Positions 21,930 through 30,562 are shown, counted from the stretch's first letter. The stretch: DNA of 64,000 nucleotides from Alkalihalobacillus sp. LMS6 (GCF_024362765.1 NZ_CP093302.1:1704001-1768000), one strand, 5' to 3'. Notes: generated by a model from the sequence alone, not told the origin. Numbers and translations: made by a program.

Positions 21930-23603
21930 ATGAAAACAAAGAAATTGAAAGACGAAATCAAGCGCTCTTTTTTCATGTATGCAATCGTTGTTCTTATTTT
22001 TATTTTTATTGTGTATGGATTATCTCTTGCTGTCAGTTTTCAAAATTCCGTTGTGGAGCCCAGTAATCGCAACCATAAAAAGGTTGTCAATCAACTAGAA
22101 TCCGGCTTTATGTCATATTATCAAGGAGTGGCAAAACTAGTGGAGAACGACACGATTCGTTCATTCCTTCAAACCGGCGATTACAGTCGAGAAGTATATG
22201 AGACGTTGTATGACTTTCGAAATAACGAAGAGCTTCACGCAGAGTTTGTCTTACTTGATAAAAATGAAACCCCCGTTGCCACAAGTTTCTATGATGGAAT
22301 GGAAGACGAAGTCAGGCGAAGTATCGCGTTAAACGAGCTTATCCAAAAAAGTAATGAACAAGGGATGTTTGGTCGACGGTTAAATCAACAATTAAGAAAT
22401 CAGAACGATTATGTGTCATATGCTATCGCTTCTCCTGTAATCGAAAATGACGAGATTAATGGCTATGCGCTGTTCTTTTTAGAACGACTATCATTCGCTA
22501 ATCAACCTTATACGTACGTCGTTGATTCATACGAAAATGTCGTTTTTACAAATCAAGATTTTGGCGTGACGTCTTTAGGAAAGCTAGACATACCTTTAGA
22601 TAGAAAGTGGGTTCGCCATGAAGGTGAAAATTTCTATCAAACGAAGACGGTTTTAACACAACTAGGTCTAAAGGTCATCACTTTAACGCCCATTACCATC
22701 TACTGGTTTTTATTGTTTTATGGACTCGCTTCCATCCTTATCAGTAGCTTCGTCATACTATTAATTGTTTGGTTTGTCACCCCAAAAATTGTTACATCAT
22801 CCCTACAACCATTTGATCGTTTGGTCGCATTCATGCAAGCAAAAAAGGATCAGCCATTTTTTCAGGCGGATCATCAATATGAAGAAGTCCAAACGATCTA
22901 TGAAGAATACAAAAGTCGAGTCTCAGAAGTAGAGCGACTTATGGTTGAAAACGAAACTATTTTGGAAAAAAAGAGAATAAGTGAGATGAAGCATCTGGAA
23001 GCAAAGTTTAATCCCCATTTTTTGTTTAATGTGCTGGAGATGATTAAATATGAGATACACACAGATCCAGAAAGTGCGTCAAATATGGTTGTAAAAACGG
23101 CAAAACTGATGCGCTATAATGCTAATTTTGGTCATACGATCGTGATGCTTAAAGAAGATATTGCCTATTTAGAGGATTATTTTTCCTTGCAGAAAATGAG
23201 GTACGGAAAGCGGCTTGACTACGAAATTAACGTGGATCCTTTTTTATTAAAAGAAGCGCAAGTACCGAAATTGCTTATACAGCCGTTAATTGAAAATGCA
23301 GTTAAGCACAATATTAATCAAACGAGTAGACTGTTTATTGAAATTTCCATTAAAAAGAAAGGCGATAGTCTGCTGATCAAATTAATAGATAACGGTGCGG
23401 GAATGACTGAACAGCAGCTTGAGAAGATCAAAGCCATTTATTTGGAAGAAAAAGAAGTGCAAGAGCAAACGGGTCTTCATACCGTCCATCATTTGATTAC
23501 GCTCTTATATGGAAAATCATATGGATTACATATGGAATCAACACTTGAACACGGAACAGTTGTATCTATCATACTACCATTTAAGGAGAGAGACCTATGT
23601 TGA
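21930..23603 (+). CDS. YesM-type sensor histidine kinase
   Basis: 557 residues, ATG 21930 behind GGAGG. A first membrane helix (FFMYAIVVLIFIFIVYGLSLAVSF, residues ~12-35), a ~220-residue extracellular Cache-like sensor domain, and a second helix (ITIYWFLLFYGLASILISSFVILLIVWFV, ~255-285) are followed by a linker and a His_kinase domain (PF06580 type) with phospho-acceptor in KFNPHFLFNVLEMIKYEI and ATPase boxes LIQPLIENAVKHNI and DNGAGMTEQQL. Such kinases pair with AraC-type response regulators to induce ABC importers. The adjacent importer at 18-21.9 kb is the likely target; the signal is probably its substrate outside the cell. Confidence 0.92.
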   Translation: MKTKKLKDEIKRSFFMYAIVVLIFIFIVYGLSLAVSFQNSVVEPSNRNHKKVVNQLESGFMSYYQGVAKLVENDTIRSFLQTGDYSREVYETLYDFRNNEELHAEFVLLDKNETPVATSFYDGMEDEVRRSIALNELIQKSNEQGMFGRRLNQQLRNQNDYVSYAIASPVIENDEINGYALFFLERLSFANQPYTYVVDSYENVVFTNQDFGVTSLGKLDIPLDRKWVRHEGENFYQTKTVLTQLGLKVITLTPITIYWFLLFYGLASILISSFVILLIVWFVTPKIVTSSLQPFDRLVAFMQAKKDQPFFQADHQYEEVQTIYEEYKSRVSEVERLMVENETILEKKRISEMKHLEAKFNPHFLFNVLEMIKYEIHTDPESASNMVVKTAKLMRYNANFGHTIVMLKEDIAYLEDYFSLQKMRYGKRLDYEINVDPFLLKEAQVPKLLIQPLIENAVKHNINQTSRLFIEISIKKKGDSLLIKLIDNGAGMTEQQLEKIKAIYLEEKEVQEQTGLHTVHHLITLLYGKSYGLHMESTLEHGTVVSIILPFKERDLC

Positions 23604-24352
23604 AAGTTGTAATCGTAGAAGACGAGCCCATTCTTTTAAAAGGCCTGCTTTACCGAGTGGACTGGTTTAAAAATGATTGTGTGGTAGTGGGAACTGCCGA
23701 AAGTGGGGAGGAAGGGTGTCAATTAATTCACGACACACAACCTCATATTGTTATTACAGATATTCGGATGCCTTTTAAAGATGGAGTAGAAATGTTGCAA
23801 GATACAAAGTCTATCTATCATTATGAAGCCATTATTCTTTCTGGTTATGGCGAATTTTGCTACGCCCAGCAAGCAATCCGATTAGGCGTCCATAATTATA
23901 TGCTTAAACCTGTTGATCTAGGAGAACTTGAAAAAACATTGCAAGAACTGGTAGCACGAATTGTTGAAAAGCAACAGATGAATCGATCCAAGACCTCGCA
24001 CCACATTCTCCATTTAAAAGCAGAATGGGAACAGCCTGCTTCCTATACTGCTGCTGCGATTGGCTATATTAAGGAACACTATCAGCAAAAGGTAACCCTT
24101 GCTATGGTAAGCGATGCGATTGGGCTTTCAACAGTCAGTATAAACGCAAAAGTCAAACAAGTGACAGGATATAGCTTTAATGAGCTCTTAACCAGATATC
24201 GTCTTTTAAAAGCGGTCGAAAAACTTCAAAATGAAGCGAGTCTTATATATGAAGTCGCTGAACAAACTGGGTTTAGTGATTACAAATATTTCAGCCAAGT
24301 CTTTAAGAAATACGTCGGCCAGTCGCCGAAACAGTTTATGCAAGAAGGGTAA
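23597..24352 (+). CDS. AraC-type response regulator (YesN family)
   Basis: 251 residues; ATG 23597 overlaps the kinase gene by 7 bases, with GGAGAGAG upstream. REC domain residues 1-~120: acidic pocket VEDEP (Glu8-Asp9), phospho-acceptor Asp55 in ITDIRMPFKDG, conserved Lys in MLKPVDL. C-terminal residues ~150-251 are two AraC helix-turn-helix motifs (VTLAMVSDAIGLSTVSINAKVKQVTGYSFNELLTRYRLLKA and LIYEVAEQTGFSDYKYFSQVFKKYVGQSPKQF). Phosphorylated by the preceding kinase it should activate the nearby importer operon. Confidence 0.93.
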   Translation: MLKVVIVEDEPILLKGLLYRVDWFKNDCVVVGTAESGEEGCQLIHDTQPHIVITDIRMPFKDGVEMLQDTKSIYHYEAIILSGYGEFCYAQQAIRLGVHNYMLKPVDLGELEKTLQELVARIVEKQQMNRSKTSHHILHLKAEWEQPASYTAAAIGYIKEHYQQKVTLAMVSDAIGLSTVSINAKVKQVTGYSFNELLTRYRLLKAVEKLQNEASLIYEVAEQTGFSDYKYFSQVFKKYVGQSPKQFMQEG

Positions 24353-24591
24353 GTTGAAACAACCAATAGAATTGAGAGAATTAAGGAAAATTTGAATAAG
24401 AAAAGGGGAAGAATTATATTAGTTCCACATCATTATCCTGTTTCCGATTCCATCAGATGGATACGCTGAATGAGTAACTATGAAACAAAAAAGTGAGGTC
24501 GCATTTTCTAATTAAAATGAGATTCTTCCGTTTAATGAATTGCTCATTGAGGAATAGAAGTATGAGTACAAATTTTGGGAGGAATACAGTC

Positions 24592-25596
24592 ATGAAACAA
24601 CAACAAATTCAGTTACGTGAACGTCCGGATGGATGGCCGAACCAAGAAACCTTTGATTATAAAGAAATTGACGTACAGCAGCCACACGACGGGGAAGTTG
24701 TTCTGAAGACACGCTACTTATCAGTGGATCCGTACATGCGTGGTCGAATGAACGATGCAAAGTCATATGTGGAGCCGTTTCAAGTTGGTGAACCGTTAAA
24801 TGGTGGCATTGTAGCAGAAGTTGTTGAAACAAAGTCGAATGATCTTAAAGTCGGTGATGTTGTGACCGGTTCCCTTGATTGGCAGGAATATAATACGGTA
24901 TCTGCTAACAATGTTCGTAAATTAAATTTACACGGAGCACCCATGTCTACAGCTTTAGGGGTACTAGGGATGCCAGGTTTTACCGCCTACTTTGGAATGT
25001 ACCATATTGGTGAACCGAAAGAAGGCGAAACCGTAGTGATTTCAGGTGCAGCTGGTGCAGTCGGCTCAATTGCAGGACAACTTGCGAAACGGAAAGGTGC
25101 TCGGGTTGTCGGAATTGTTGGTTCTAAAGAAAAAGCAGACTATTTACGCTCACTTGGATTTGATGAAGCAGTGAACTATAAGGAAGACCAAGTCGGTAAA
25201 GCGTTAGAAAAAGCTTGTCCAGATGGCATTGATGTCTATTTTGAGAATGTTGGTGGAGAGATTTCTGATCAAGTTTGGCCGCTCCTGAATACATTTGCGC
25301 GTGTTCCAGTATGTGGAGCAATTTCTGCTTACAATTTAGAACAAGGTGAAGAGGATATTGGACGTCGCGTGCAAGGCTTTTTAGTGAAATCTCGTGTGAA
25401 AATGCAAGGATTTCTTGTTGGTGATTTCCAAAAAGATTTCAAAGAAGCGTATGTAAACTTATCTCAATTTGTACAAGATGGTGAACTAAAATTCGAAGAA
25501 ACCATACATGAAGGCATCGAAAAAGTACCAGATGCATTTTTAGGCTTGTTTAAAGGGGAAAATATTGGCAAGCAGCTTGTAAAAGTAAGTGAATAG
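24592..25596 (+). CDS. yfmJ: NADP-dependent oxidoreductase of the MDR superfamily (YfmJ/CurA-like)
   Basis: 334 residues from ATG 24592, chosen for GGGAGG upstream; a longer frame to 24493 lacks a site. The chain is typical of zinc-free MDR reductases (leukotriene B4 dehydrogenase-like): substrate loop SVDPYMRGRMNDAKSYVEPFQVGEPLNGG, no zinc ligands, and the NADP fold VVISGAAGAVGSIAGQLAKRKGARVVGIVGSKEKADYL. These enzymes reduce alpha,beta-unsaturated ketones or aldehydes. The whole protein closely resembles B. subtilis YfmJ. Monocistronic, ending in a strong terminator. About 240 bases before it contain no recognised gene. Confidence 0.87.
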   Translation: MKQQQIQLRERPDGWPNQETFDYKEIDVQQPHDGEVVLKTRYLSVDPYMRGRMNDAKSYVEPFQVGEPLNGGIVAEVVETKSNDLKVGDVVTGSLDWQEYNTVSANNVRKLNLHGAPMSTALGVLGMPGFTAYFGMYHIGEPKEGETVVISGAAGAVGSIAGQLAKRKGARVVGIVGSKEKADYLRSLGFDEAVNYKEDQVGKALEKACPDGIDVYFENVGGEISDQVWPLLNTFARVPVCGAISAYNLEQGEEDIGRRVQGFLVKSRVKMQGFLVGDFQKDFKEAYVNLSQFVQDGELKFEETIHEGIEKVPDAFLGLFKGENIGKQLVKVSE

Positions 25597-25602
25597 CACA
25601 AA

Positions 25603-25641
25603 AGAGGGAGTGGCAATTTTTTAATTGCGCTCCCTTTTTTT
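25603..25641. terminator. Bidirectional terminator
   Basis: AAAGAGGGAGTGGCAATT / AATTGCGCTCCCTTTTTTT between the convergent yfmJ-like and MFS genes. Confidence 0.88.
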
Positions 25642-25642
25642 G

Positions 25643-26779
25643 TTATTTAATTTTTAATGCAATAATGACGACAATCAAAGCAAGAGCGGCGAACGCACCA
25701 CCTATGGTCGCATTCATTTCAACGATAAACTGATCAATTGTGATACCGCCAGCAACCGAGCCAATCGCCATCCCAACGTGGGTGGCAGAATTGTTAATGC
25801 TTTGCTGGATGTCTGACGTTTTTGGAGCAGAAGCCACTAAATGTCCCTGAATGGCTGGTGTAATGGTCCAGCTCAAGAAATTCCAAAGCATCAATAATGG
25901 GATTAACCATATACCATTATGTGTGAAGAGTGGAATCAAAAAGAGGACAAGCGAAAAGAATGCTAACGCAATCGTCATCGTTTTCCGATTTCCGAAACGA
26001 TCGGATGCAAATCCGCCGAACCAACTTCCACAGATAGCTGCAAGTCCGAACAACAGGTACATGATGCTTATTGTATTCCCTTCGATCTGTAAAGTAGATT
26101 GAAGAAAAGGTGTTAAATAACCATAAAGGGTTAAGTGTCCAATAAAAAATAGAATGGAGACGGAATGTACTAAAAATATTTTTGGCTGACCTAACGCTCG
26201 TAGCTGGGTTCTTAAGGGTACGTATGGTCTGGGCTCAATTTTGTTTAATGTAAAATGGATTAAAATCATTAAAATAAAGGTTACGATGACAATGAAGATA
26301 AAAGGCGCACGCCAACCCCATTCATTGCCGAGAAAAAGACCTAACGGCACGCCAAGCACCAGCGAGGCACTGACCCCCATTAATACGGTTCCAATTGCTC
26401 TAGAGCGGTTTGCCTCCGAGCTGATCTGTGAAGCGATCGTTAAACATAAAGAAACGAGAAGTGCAGCCCCTGAGGCAGATAAAACCCTCGATACCAATAA
26501 AACCGTTAAACTAGTACTAAAAACCGCAATACCGTTTGAAAAAATAAATAGTAAGAGAACAATCATAATTAACTTTTTCCGTTCCACTTTTGCTGTCAAT
26601 GACAATAAAAGCGGCCCTGCAATTGCAAAACTAAAAGAGAAAGCAGAAATTAATAAGCCTGCTTGACCGAGAGAAATATTGAGATCGCCTGCTATTAATG
26701 GCAGAATACCACCAACAATTAACTCAACTAAACCAACAATAAATGTTAACGTTGTTAATAAATAAATTCGTTTGTCCAA
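25643..26779 (-). CDS. MFS exporter, PbuE-like (purine or drug efflux)
   Basis: 378 residues using TTG at 26779: GAGGAGG lies eight bases upstream inside a longer frame, and the next residues (DKRIYLLTTLTFIVGLVELIVGGILPLIAGDL) align with the start of B. subtilis PbuE. Twelve membrane helices with MFS motif A-like LLSLTAKVERKKL after helix 2. PbuE exports adenine/hypoxanthine; close relatives export nucleosides or drugs. Conserved segments GVPLGLFLG..WGWRAPF and SDIQQSINNSATHVGMAIGS are shared. The leader contains a short reading frame and a strong terminator immediately before the binding site, so expression is controlled by attenuation. I found no purine riboswitch core in the leader. Confidence 0.87.
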   Translation of the reverse strand: MDKRIYLLTTLTFIVGLVELIVGGILPLIAGDLNISLGQAGLLISAFSFSFAIAGPLLLSLTAKVERKKLIMIVLLLFIFSNGIAVFSTSLTVLLVSRVLSASGAALLVSLCLTIASQISSEANRSRAIGTVLMGVSASLVLGVPLGLFLGNEWGWRAPFIFIVIVTFILMILIHFTLNKIEPRPYVPLRTQLRALGQPKIFLVHSVSILFFIGHLTLYGYLTPFLQSTLQIEGNTISIMYLLFGLAAICGSWFGGFASDRFGNRKTMTIALAFFSLVLFLIPLFTHNGIWLIPLLMLWNFLSWTITPAIQGHLVASAPKTSDIQQSINNSATHVGMAIGSVAGGITIDQFIVEMNATIGGAFAALALIVVIIALKIK

Positions 26780-26794
26780 AAAGCATTCCTCCTC

Positions 26795-26831
26795 AAAAAA
26801 ACAGGACCTCCCCATGTATCGGGAGGCCCTG
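26795..26831 (-). terminator. Leader terminator (attenuator) before the PbuE-like gene
   Basis: On the minus strand CAGGGCCTCCC and GGGAGGTCCTG pair over 11 bases (one G-U), loop GATACATG, followed by seven T. The ribosome binding site of the MFS gene begins right after the T-run, so termination must be relieved for expression. Confidence 0.88.
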
Positions 26832-26834
26832 CAT

Positions 26835-26873
26835 TCAAGCAATCATTTGCCAATTCGCTAACATAACGCCCAT
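26835..26873 (-). CDS. Putative 12-residue leader peptide MGVMLANWQMIA
   Basis: ATG 26873 with AAAGG about 10 bases upstream, stop TGA at 26837-26835, four bases before the left arm of the terminator hairpin. A ribosome held on the last codons would cover the hairpin arm and let transcription continue, the layout of antibiotic- or nucleoside-sensing attenuators. No experimental or comparative support is available here. Confidence 0.45.
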   Translation of the reverse strand: MGVMLANWQMIA

Positions 26874-26898
26874 AGTTATGTCGCCTTTATCATTGAAT

Positions 26899-26927
26899 AA
26901 GTTAGCATGGGTTGGAGGAACTGTCAA
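26899..26927 (-). promoter_or_regulatory. Promoter of the PbuE-like gene
   Basis: On the minus strand consensus TTGACA, 17 bases, TAACTT. It overlaps the 3' end of the RDD gene region and predicts a leader of about 110 bases. Confidence 0.5.
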
Positions 26928-26932
26928 CTTGA

Positions 26933-27505
26933 CTAGATCTTCTCTCGGTAAACCATTTCTGTTTCGTTTGGTGTATCCCTCGTGACGTAGGTACCAGCTA
27001 TTAAATCGTGAAGTGAACGTCTAGATTTTGAGACACCAACCATAAACGCACTAACAAGCAATAATGCGAAAGATAAGAGTAAGCCTGCCGTTAAGAGCGT
27101 TAAGGCATTATTTGATAAGGTTAAAGCTGGAAAGTCTACTGTTTGAAAAGAGAAAACGGCCCAAATTCTCGTATCTAAAGTAAGAGCAAGACAAATGACT
27201 GGTAGAGTAGTTGGAAGAACGTAAAGGAGACCACCGACTACATTCCGCTTAATCATTGTCCAAAAGCGCACGTTGCTGCCATCCATATGAATGATTCGAA
27301 TAGTACACGCACGTTTTCCAATTGTATAACCGTACCAGACGATGGGCACTACGAGTAAATAAAGAAACTGAATGATTTCGGTTATGCCGTTTTGCCAAGA
27401 CGTGATAAACATAAAACCAAGTAACCACGCAATCAGGTTAATAAAGAGTCCATCCAAAAACAAGGCACCTAATCGTACCCAAAAGCCAGCTGGATTATTT
27501 TCCAT
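26933..27505 (-). CDS. RDD-family membrane protein
   Basis: 190 residues from ATG 27505 with AAAGGAGG upstream. The RDD signature begins at GFWVRLGALFLDGLFINLIAW (Arg-Asp pair R/D conserved), followed by a helix with TIGKRACTIRIIHMDG and C-terminal SRRSLHDLIAGTYV, all typical of RDD proteins. Four membrane helices are predicted. Function is largely unknown; some RDD proteins of halotolerant bacteria act as Na+/H+ antiporters or assist stress tolerance. It is divergent from the ABC-F gene and lies directly upstream of the PbuE-like gene promoter. Confidence 0.85.
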   Translation of the reverse strand: MENNPAGFWVRLGALFLDGLFINLIAWLLGFMFITSWQNGITEIIQFLYLLVVPIVWYGYTIGKRACTIRIIHMDGSNVRFWTMIKRNVVGGLLYVLPTTLPVICLALTLDTRIWAVFSFQTVDFPALTLSNNALTLLTAGLLLSFALLLVSAFMVGVSKSRRSLHDLIAGTYVTRDTPNETEMVYREKI

Positions 27506-27594
27506 ATGAAATGCCTCCTTTTTGTAAAATATACCATAATTCCATCTATTCTGTATAAAGTGGCGAAAGGAGAGTCTTGTAGTTGACTCAAAAC

Positions 27595-27623
27595 TTACAC
27601 TGCCCTCGTAAATGTGGTACAAT
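27595..27623 (+). promoter_or_regulatory. Promoter of the ABC-F gene
   Basis: TTACAC, 17 bases, TACAAT (27618-27623), about 50 bases before the ATG at 27675. Confidence 0.55.
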
Positions 27624-27674
27624 CTTTAATTGGATCATAAAACGAACTTGTTACGATAAAAGGGCTGATAATAG

Positions 27675-29228
27675 ATGAGTATATTAACGGTAAAAGACTT
27701 AAGTCACGGCTTCGGTGACCGTGCGATTTTTCAAGATGTGTCGTTCCGTTTGTTGAAAGGGGAACACATTGGATTAATCGGTGCAAATGGTGAAGGTAAA
27801 TCAACGTTCATGAATATTATTACTGGAAAACTTATGCCTGACGAAGGAAAAGTAGAATGGTCAAAGAAGGTTCGTGTCGGTTACCTTGATCAGCACACAG
27901 TTCTTGAGCGCGGTATGACGATGCGTGATGTGTTAAAAGGAGCTTTTCAGTATCTTTACGACATGGAAGCGGAAATGAATCAAATGTATGACAAAATGGG
28001 GGACGTCACGCCTGAAGAGCTGGAACGTCTTTTAGAAGAAGTGGGCGTTATTCAAGATACGCTGACGAATAATGATTTTTATACGATTGATGCAAAAGTA
28101 GAAGAAGTGGCTCGCGGACTAGGTCTAGACGATGTTGGTTTAGAAAAAGATGTGGAAGACTTAAGTGGTGGGCAACGAACAAAAGTGTTGCTTGCAAAGC
28201 TCTTATTAGAGAAACCAGACATTTTGCTATTGGATGAGCCGACAAACTACTTGGATGAACAGCATATTGAATGGTTAAAACGTTATCTACAGGAATACGA
28301 AAATGCGTTTATTTTGATCTCCCACGATATTCCGTTTCTTAATAGCGTTATTAATATTATTTACCACATGGAAAATCAAGAGCTTAATCGCTATGTTGGG
28401 GACTATGATCATTTTCTAGACGTACATGAAATGAAAAAGCAGCAATTAGAAGCGGCTTACAAGCGTCAGCAACAAGAAATGGCACAGTTAAAAGACTTCG
28501 TTGCTCGTAACAAAGCTCGTGTCTCAACACGAAATATGGCAATGTCGAGACAGAAAAAGCTAGATAAAATGGACGTCATTGAATTAGCCAAAGACAAGCC
28601 AAAACCAGAGTTTAACTTCAAAGAAGCACGATCAACAAGTAAGCTCATTTTTGAAACAAAGGAACTTGTGATTGGCTATGATGAACCATTATCCAGACCA
28701 TTAGACTTACGTATGGAGCGAGGACAAAAAATTGCTTTAGTAGGTGCAAACGGAATCGGAAAAACAACGCTTTTAAAAAGTTTATTAGGCATTCAAACAC
28801 CGATTTCTGGCTCTGTTGAACGTGGGGACTATCAAGAAATTGGGTATTTTGAACAAGAAGCGAAAGTTTCTAACAATACGTGTATTGAAGAGATTTGGCA
28901 AGAGTTCCCTTCTCTTGGTCAAGGAGAAGTGCGTTCAGCGTTAGCAAAGTGTGGGTTAACAACGAAACACATCGAAAGCAAGATGGTTGTGTTGAGCGGG
29001 GGAGAAAAATCAAAGGTTCGTTTATGTAAGCTAATTAATCGCGAATCAAATATCTTGGTTCTTGATGAGCCGACAAATCACCTTGATGTGGATGCAAAGG
29101 AAGAATTAAAGCGTGCATTACGTGCGTACAAAGGCAGTATTTTGCTCATCTCTCACGAACCAGAATTCTATCAAGACATTGTCACAGAAACGTGGAACTG
29201 TGAAAACTGGACAACAAAACTTGTGTAG
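27675..29228 (+). CDS. yfmM: ABC-F family ribosome-associated ATPase
   Basis: 517 residues, ATG 27675. Two ABC domains: first with Walker A GANGEGKST, signature LSGGQRTK and Walker B ILLLDEPTNYLDE; second with GANGIGKTT, LSGGEKSK and ILVLDEPTNHLDVD. Between them is the charged P-site tRNA-interaction linker (KKQQLEAAYKRQQQEMAQLKDFVARNKARVSTRNMAMSRQKKLDKM). There is no membrane part. ABC-F proteins act in the ribosomal E site to resolve stalled translation or protect against antibiotics. Length and the opening MSILTVKDLSHGFGDRAIF fit B. subtilis YfmM. It is divergent from an RDD gene and ends at a strong terminator. Confidence 0.92.
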   Translation: MSILTVKDLSHGFGDRAIFQDVSFRLLKGEHIGLIGANGEGKSTFMNIITGKLMPDEGKVEWSKKVRVGYLDQHTVLERGMTMRDVLKGAFQYLYDMEAEMNQMYDKMGDVTPEELERLLEEVGVIQDTLTNNDFYTIDAKVEEVARGLGLDDVGLEKDVEDLSGGQRTKVLLAKLLLEKPDILLLDEPTNYLDEQHIEWLKRYLQEYENAFILISHDIPFLNSVINIIYHMENQELNRYVGDYDHFLDVHEMKKQQLEAAYKRQQQEMAQLKDFVARNKARVSTRNMAMSRQKKLDKMDVIELAKDKPKPEFNFKEARSTSKLIFETKELVIGYDEPLSRPLDLRMERGQKIALVGANGIGKTTLLKSLLGIQTPISGSVERGDYQEIGYFEQEAKVSNNTCIEEIWQEFPSLGQGEVRSALAKCGLTTKHIESKMVVLSGGEKSKVRLCKLINRESNILVLDEPTNHLDVDAKEELKRALRAYKGSILLISHEPEFYQDIVTETWNCENWTTKLV

Positions 29229-29231
29229 AAG

Positions 29232-29266
29232 AAAAGCTAAGACCGAGGATGTCTTAGCTTTTTTTT
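29232..29266. terminator. Bidirectional terminator
   Basis: AAAGCTAAGAC / GTCTTAGCTTT stem with T-run, overlapping the end of the convergent GNAT gene. Confidence 0.87.
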
Positions 29267-29754
29267 GAATCAAAAATGAGTTGATAAAACGCTAAATCAA
29301 GCCAGCGATCAAACTTGTACCCAGCTTTTTCAATCGTTCCACTATAAGTGAAGCCGAATTTCTTATGTAAGCCAATGCTTTGTTCATTCGACGCATCAAT
29401 GCCTGCAATCATCGTTTTATAGCCGTTTTGTTTGGCTAACGCAATTATTTCGGTTAACAGTTGAGAAGCAATTCCTTTTTTTCTTTGATTGGGATCAACG
29501 TAAATGGAATGTTCAATACTGTATTGATAAGCTGGCCAGGCTCGGAATGAACCATATGTCGCGAACCCAATGACGTGATTGTCTTCTTCAAAAACGAGAA
29601 TAGGGTGGTTCGCCTCAAGCTTTTGAGTATACCATGTTTCCCGCATGTCGAGTGTATGAGGCTCGTACGAATAAACGGAGGTTGTATGTAGAATCGCATG
29701 GTTGTAAATGGTAAGAATTTCTTGTAAGTCGGTTTTCTCAGCTGGACGAATCAT
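29254..29754 (-). CDS. GNAT acetyltransferase, phosphinothricin/amino-acid N-acetyltransferase type
   Basis: 166 residues if ATG 29754 is used (GAGGTG upstream, slightly long spacing); a TTG at 29787 is an alternative. The GNAT fold is clear: IRPAEKTDLQEILTIYNHAILHTTSVY at the N-terminus, acetyl-CoA loop VDPNQRKKGIASQLLTEIIALAKQNGYKTMIAGIDASNEQSIGLHKKFGFTYSGTIEKAGYKFDRWLDLAFYQ. The pattern matches the Pat/YwnH/MnaT subfamily, which acetylates phosphinothricin, methionine sulfone or related amino acids. Its role here is most likely detoxification. The gene is convergent with yfmM and shares its terminator. Confidence 0.88.
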   Translation of the reverse strand: MIRPAEKTDLQEILTIYNHAILHTTSVYSYEPHTLDMRETWYTQKLEANHPILVFEEDNHVIGFATYGSFRAWPAYQYSIEHSIYVDPNQRKKGIASQLLTEIIALAKQNGYKTMIAGIDASNEQSIGLHKKFGFTYSGTIEKAGYKFDRWLDLAFYQLIFDSKKS

Positions 29755-29907
29755 GGGATCTAGTTGCACCTCACTCTTTTTTTTCAATAATCTCTATTAT
29801 ATAGACTTCTGCACTTGCCGTGAAGAGGAATTTATTACGTATTTTGCAGGAATACATCTTATGGAAAAAACAAACCTTAATGAAGAAATGAAGGAGTGTT
29901 TGCTGGC

Positions 29908-30438
29908 ATGAATCGAGCCGTTTTTTTAGATCGTGATGGTGTGATTAATGAAGTCTTAACCAAAAGAGTGAAATTCGTAAATAAACCAGATGATTTTCAT
30001 TTATTAAAAGGCGTGGCGCTGGCTATTAAGCAGTTAAATGAAGCAGGATTGTTTGTATTTGTTGTAACAAATCAAGGTGGGGTTGGGTTAGGATTTCTGA
30101 AAGAAGAGATGTTGCTTCGCATCCATGATAAGATGATAAACGATTTAGAGGAAAAAGAAGCAAAAATTGATGATGTTGCTTATTGTGTACATAAGCCGAA
30201 AGCAGGGTGCTTGTGTCGAAAGCCAGGAACACAAATGATTAGAGACCTGGCTCAAAAACATCATATTGATCTAAAAAGAAGTGTCATGGTTGGAGATCGA
30301 GAGCCTGATATTGAAGCTGGCAGAGCAGCAGGTTGTAAAACAATTCTTGTCGGTGAGCGGTACCAAGGTGATTTCGGGGCAGATGCAATGGTTAAAAATC
30401 TGCAAGAAGCAGTACCATGGATTCTTGACCAATTTTAA
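29908..30438 (+). CDS. gmhB: HAD-family heptose-bisphosphate phosphatase-like (GmhB family)
   Basis: 176 residues from ATG 29908 (AAGGAG 11 bases upstream). HAD motifs: I FLDRDGVINE near the start, II VVTNQGGVGLG, III/IV with VMVGDREPDIEAGRAAGCKTILV. The zinc loop CVHKPKAGCLCRKPG (Cys-x-His ... Cys-x-Cys) is the hallmark of the GmhB/histidinol-phosphatase branch. GmhB removes the 7-phosphate from D-glycero-manno-heptose 1,7-bisphosphate, a step toward activated heptose for surface glycans. No other heptose gene is present in the window, so the true substrate is uncertain. Confidence 0.85.
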   Translation: MNRAVFLDRDGVINEVLTKRVKFVNKPDDFHLLKGVALAIKQLNEAGLFVFVVTNQGGVGLGFLKEEMLLRIHDKMINDLEEKEAKIDDVAYCVHKPKAGCLCRKPGTQMIRDLAQKHHIDLKRSVMVGDREPDIEAGRAAGCKTILVGERYQGDFGADAMVKNLQEAVPWILDQF

Positions 30439-30445
30439 GCAAGAT

Positions 30446-30473
30446 CAAAAAAGCTGGGGCAGAATCCCAGCTT
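30446..30473 (-). terminator. Terminator of the flagellin gene
   Basis: AAGCTGGG / CCCAGCTT stem; on the minus strand it is followed by a T-run (plus-strand A-run 30446-30451), so it ends leftward transcription of the flagellin gene. Confidence 0.8.
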
Positions 30474-30562
30474 AGTTAGAGGTAATGATAGCCAACATCT
30501 CGATTCTATAGATCCGTAAAAATTAATTCCGCTTCGTTTTCCGTGACACAGTTTTCTCTATG

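Noticed and set aside
26241-26666. 141-codon frame antisense to the MFS gene
   Set aside because: Opposite a clear membrane transporter; rich in Lys/Thr/Pro as expected for antisense of hydrophobic codons.
26832-26930. Purine riboswitch upstream of the PbuE-like gene
   Set aside because: Conserved junction elements (TATAAT-like P1, GTTTCTACC-like, GACTATG-like) are missing; the leader frame explains the layout better.
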